A DNA stretch of 8,071 bases from Solobacterium sp. (lineage in GTDB: Bacteria > Bacillota_I > Bacilli_A > Erysipelotrichales > Erysipelotrichaceae). A program made the translations under genes and the position numbers. Below, piece by piece: positions 6,256 through 8,071 of this stretch. Every line of letters begins with the position of its first letter. The stretch's first letter is position 1. Under the pieces are notes generated by a model that was not told where the DNA came from, did not search any database, and saw only the letters and a program-made list of their open reading frames with translations. The stretch is taken from assembly GCA_017514645.1 (NCBI GenBank), contig JAFWJP010000073.1, positions 1 through 8,071 of the forward strand. Reading direction: 5' to 3'.

Positions 6256-7050
6256 GTAGATCGATTCCAGATACTCTATATCATACACGGCATCCAGCTT
6301 CTTCGCCATGTATCCGGCATAGGAAGACAGACCATGATCACGGTAAAACGACAGGATGCTGATATCCGTTCCCAGATAGACCTCATCGGTTCTGACAGGA
6401 TAGCGGATGATCTTTATACAGAGGACCGCAAACAACAGTACCGCAGCAGCCGCACAATTGCGCTTCATCGCCTGATCAGGTCCGTCTTTGCAGAGTTCTG
6501 TACCGCTCAGACACCCCGCAGCAAATCCGCCGAAATGGGCCATCACGCCGATATTCGGCAGGAAATTGATCATCAGGTTGATCAACAGGATCCTCAGCAG
6601 ATTATTCCGTACATACGGATCGCGCAGAGCACCGTGAAATGACAACCACACAACAAGCGCACCCATCAGCCCGTACAGTCCTCCTGACAGACCGACCGCA
6701 ACGATCGTACGGCTGCCGGCCAGCAGAAACAGACCCCCGAACAACGATGAAAGGATGAGAATCAATGTAAACCTGGCACCGCCGTATACCCGTTCCAGCA
6801 TGATGCTGAGATTGAACAGGCTGTACATATTCACAAACAGATGCATGAAACTGCCGTGGATCAGCCCCATCGTCAGAAGACGCCACCATTCGCCCGCCAG
6901 AATCATCGGCCGGTAAAACGCACCGAAAAGGATCGCATTCTCAGTTGTACCTCCGGTAAACGGAAGCAGATAGACGAGAATGTACAGCAAAGTACACAAA
7001 GCGATAATGACTGTTGATACCGTCAGTTTCAATTTCTTCTTATTCAACAC
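6253..7050 (-). CDS. Rhomboid-family intramembrane serine protease
   Basis: Rhomboids cleave transmembrane segments of other membrane proteins with a Ser-His dyad inside the lipid bilayer. The 265-residue protein has the HxxxN motif H70-LFV-N74 in the second helix, the serine motif GLSG with S122, and the catalytic histidine in AHFGG (H172). About seven hydrophobic segments can be drawn: near 10-30, 66-84, 94-112, 117-138, 150-168, 170-184 and 199-216. The WWRLLTMGLIHGSFMH stretch (55-70) is the usual L1 loop signature. A polar C-terminal tail of about 48 residues has no motif I recognise. There is no ATG near the N terminus: GTG at 7050 is the likely start, with GAGAGGG 5 bases upstream, although TTG at 7047 is possible. 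The gene overlaps the end of the rluD-type gene by 11 bases. The substrate cannot be inferred. Confidence 0.93.
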   Translation of the reverse strand: MLNKKKLKLTVSTVIIALCTLLYILVYLLPFTGGTTENAILFGAFYRPMILAGEWWRLLTMGLIHGSFMHLFVNMYSLFNLSIMLERVYGGARFTLILILSSLFGGLFLLAGSRTIVAVGLSGGLYGLMGALVVWLSFHGALRDPYVRNNLLRILLINLMINFLPNIGVMAHFGGFAAGCLSGTELCKDGPDQAMKRNCAAAAVLLFAVLCIKIIRYPVRTDEVYLGTDISILSFYRDHGLSSYAGYMAKKLDAVYDIEYLESIY

Positions 7051-7957
7051 CGATACCCTCTCTGAGTCTGTTCAGCAGCTGTTCAAAATAATCAGGAAGC
7101 GGTGCTTCAAAGTTCATGGGTTCTCCTGTCGCCGGATGAACAAAACTGATCCGTTCCGCATGCAGCACCTGTCCTTGTGTATCCATCAGCCTGCATGCAT
7201 GATAGTATTTCGTATCCCCGATGACCGGATGACCGATGTATTTCATATGCACACGGATCTGGTGTGTTCTTCCGGTCTCCAGTGCGCATTCCACAAGTGT
7301 ACAATCCTTGAAGCGTTCCAGAACCTTGAACCTGGTTCTGGCAGCTCTTCCCCCTTTTTCCGTAACACACATCTTCTGCCGGTCACGTGCATCCCGACCG
7401 ATCGGGGCATCGATCATACCGCTATCTTCACGGATCACACCCTTGACAAGCGCAAGATATTCCCGGTGACATGTCTTGTCAGCGAGCTGCTCGGCGATCC
7501 GTTCATGAGAAGCATCGTTCTTGCATACAATGATGCAGCCGGTCGTATCTTTATCGATCCTGTGTACGATTCCCGGCCGAAGCACTCCGTTGATTCCGGA
7601 AAGATCATTGCAGTGAAACAGTACAGCGTTGACAAGTGTTCCGGTACTGACACCGGGTGCCGGATGGACTACCATGCCCTTCGGTTTGTTGACAACAAGC
7701 AGATCATGGTCTTCATACAGAATATCCAGCGGAATATCTTCAGGAAGAACATCCAGCGATTCATTGTCCGTTACTTCCATCAAGATCTCATCATCCGCAC
7801 AGACTTTATAGCTGCTTCTGACAGGTTTTCCATTGACGCAGATCCGGCCTTCATCAGCCAGCATCTGTATCCTGGAACGGGACAGGCCGGATCTCTCGCT
7901 CAGCCAGCGGTCAATGCGGATTCCGTCCTCTTCCACGGTATAGCGTTCTGTATTCAT
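7040..7957 (-). CDS. rluD: RluA/RluD-family 23S rRNA pseudouridine synthase
   Basis: This enzyme isomerises specific uridines of 23S rRNA to pseudouridine; by family analogy the target would be in helix 69, but the exact sites cannot be read from sequence. The protein has 305 residues. An S4 RNA-binding domain occupies about 13-60 (IRIDRWLSERSGLSRSRI, then the GRICVNGKPV turn). The catalytic domain carries the HRIDKDTTG motif with catalytic D135 (132-140), preceded by VVNKPKGMVVHPAPG in outline (88-102). The RTHQIRVHM segment (230-238) is the second diagnostic motif. It follows lspA with an ATGA overlap and a perfect AAGGAGG site 7 bases before the start. lspA next to an rluD-type gene is a widespread Bacillota arrangement. 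Paralogues in this family (RluD, YlyB, YjbO, YhcT) are hard to separate; the lspA neighbour makes the YlyB type most likely. Confidence 0.93.
   Translation of the reverse strand: MNTERYTVEEDGIRIDRWLSERSGLSRSRIQMLADEGRICVNGKPVRSSYKVCADDEILMEVTDNESLDVLPEDIPLDILYEDHDLLVVNKPKGMVVHPAPGVSTGTLVNAVLFHCNDLSGINGVLRPGIVHRIDKDTTGCIIVCKNDASHERIAEQLADKTCHREYLALVKGVIREDSGMIDAPIGRDARDRQKMCVTEKGGRAARTRFKVLERFKDCTLVECALETGRTHQIRVHMKYIGHPVIGDTKYYHACRLMDTQGQVLHAERISFVHPATGEPMNFEAPLPDYFEQLLNRLREGIGVE
7056..7062 (-). promoter_or_regulatory. Ribosome binding site supporting a GTG start for the rhomboid gene
   Basis: GAGAGGG on the minus strand lies 5 bases before GTG (7050-7048) and 8 bases before TTG (7047-7045). 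Both spacings are workable, so the exact start has a one-codon uncertainty, but initiation without an ATG seems secure. Confidence 0.55.
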
Positions 7958-8071
7958 GCGGAAGCCTCCTTCTTTTCATCCAGGAACATCAGCACGATCA
8001 CGATTCCCATACCCACGGTAATCGCGCAGTCAGCAATATTGAATACCGGAAAATCATAGCCGAACGGATAG
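7954..8071 (-). CDS. lspA: Signal peptidase II (lipoprotein), C-terminal 38 residues
   Basis: LspA cleaves the signal peptide from diacylglyceryl-modified prolipoproteins in the cytoplasmic membrane. Only the 3' end is inside the window: 38 complete codons ending in TGA at 7954. They show FPVFNIADCAITVG, which contains the conserved FNxADxAI block with the second of the two catalytic aspartates. A final hydrophobic membrane helix (about ITVGMGIVIVLMFL) and a short charged cytoplasmic tail (DEKKEASA) follow. The overlap ATGA with the next gene and that gene's identity (rluD type) fit the common lspA-rluD operon. The first catalytic aspartate and the operon promoter are beyond the right edge. 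Confidence 0.93.
   Translation of the reverse strand, partial: YPFGYDFPVFNIADCAITVGMGIVIVLMFLDEKKEASA

Noticed and set aside
6980..8059. A 359-codon open frame on the plus strand opposite rluD and lspA
   Set aside because: The opposite strand encodes clear RluD-type and LspA motifs; the antisense product is low in recognisable structure.

Overview
This is a gene-dense stretch of a Gram-positive (Bacillota/Firmicutes) chromosome with roughly balanced base composition. RNase HIII, MutS2 with a C-terminal Smr domain, strong AGGAGG-type ribosome binding sites and the lspA-rluD pair all point to Bacillota. The mixture of protein features fits an Erysipelotrichia-like lineage, but that placement is a guess from memory of family sequences. 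Everything here looks like core chromosome. I see no mobile element, CRISPR array, tRNA, rRNA, phage gene or toxin-antitoxin pair, and no gene-free stretch longer than about 70 bases.

Layout from left to right. (1) A leftward repair operon reads cvpA-like membrane protein (4383 to 3724), mutS2 (3727 to 1424) and uvrC (1420, running off the left edge). The first two genes share an ATGA overlap, and 3 bases separate the last two. (2) rnhC, encoding RNase HIII (4455-5297), is the only rightward gene. It diverges from cvpA across a 71-base promoter region. (3) A second leftward operon enters from the right edge: lspA (3' end only), rluD-type pseudouridine synthase, a rhomboid protease, a dCMP deaminase (comEB type) and a flavodoxin-like protein ending at 5306. 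Its genes overlap by 4, 11 and 14 bases, or are separated by 10 bases where a stop codon sits next to a strong ribosome binding site. rnhC and the flavodoxin gene converge on a shared hairpin at 5277-5314.

Functional themes. The left operon joins a ribosome-collision/recombination ATPase (MutS2) with nucleotide excision repair (UvrC). rnhC removes RNA from RNA:DNA hybrids. The right operon mixes lipoprotein maturation, 23S rRNA modification, intramembrane proteolysis, dUMP supply for dTTP and a small flavoprotein, which looks like co-transcription of housekeeping genes rather than one pathway.

I found no convincing new system. The points most worth a second look are a MutS2 Smr domain that keeps HGxG but has lost its LDxR motif, a compact bidirectional terminator with one stop codon in its loop and the other at its stem base, the absence of zapA and polX from a neighbourhood where B. 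subtilis has them, and a possible leaderless start for rnhC.
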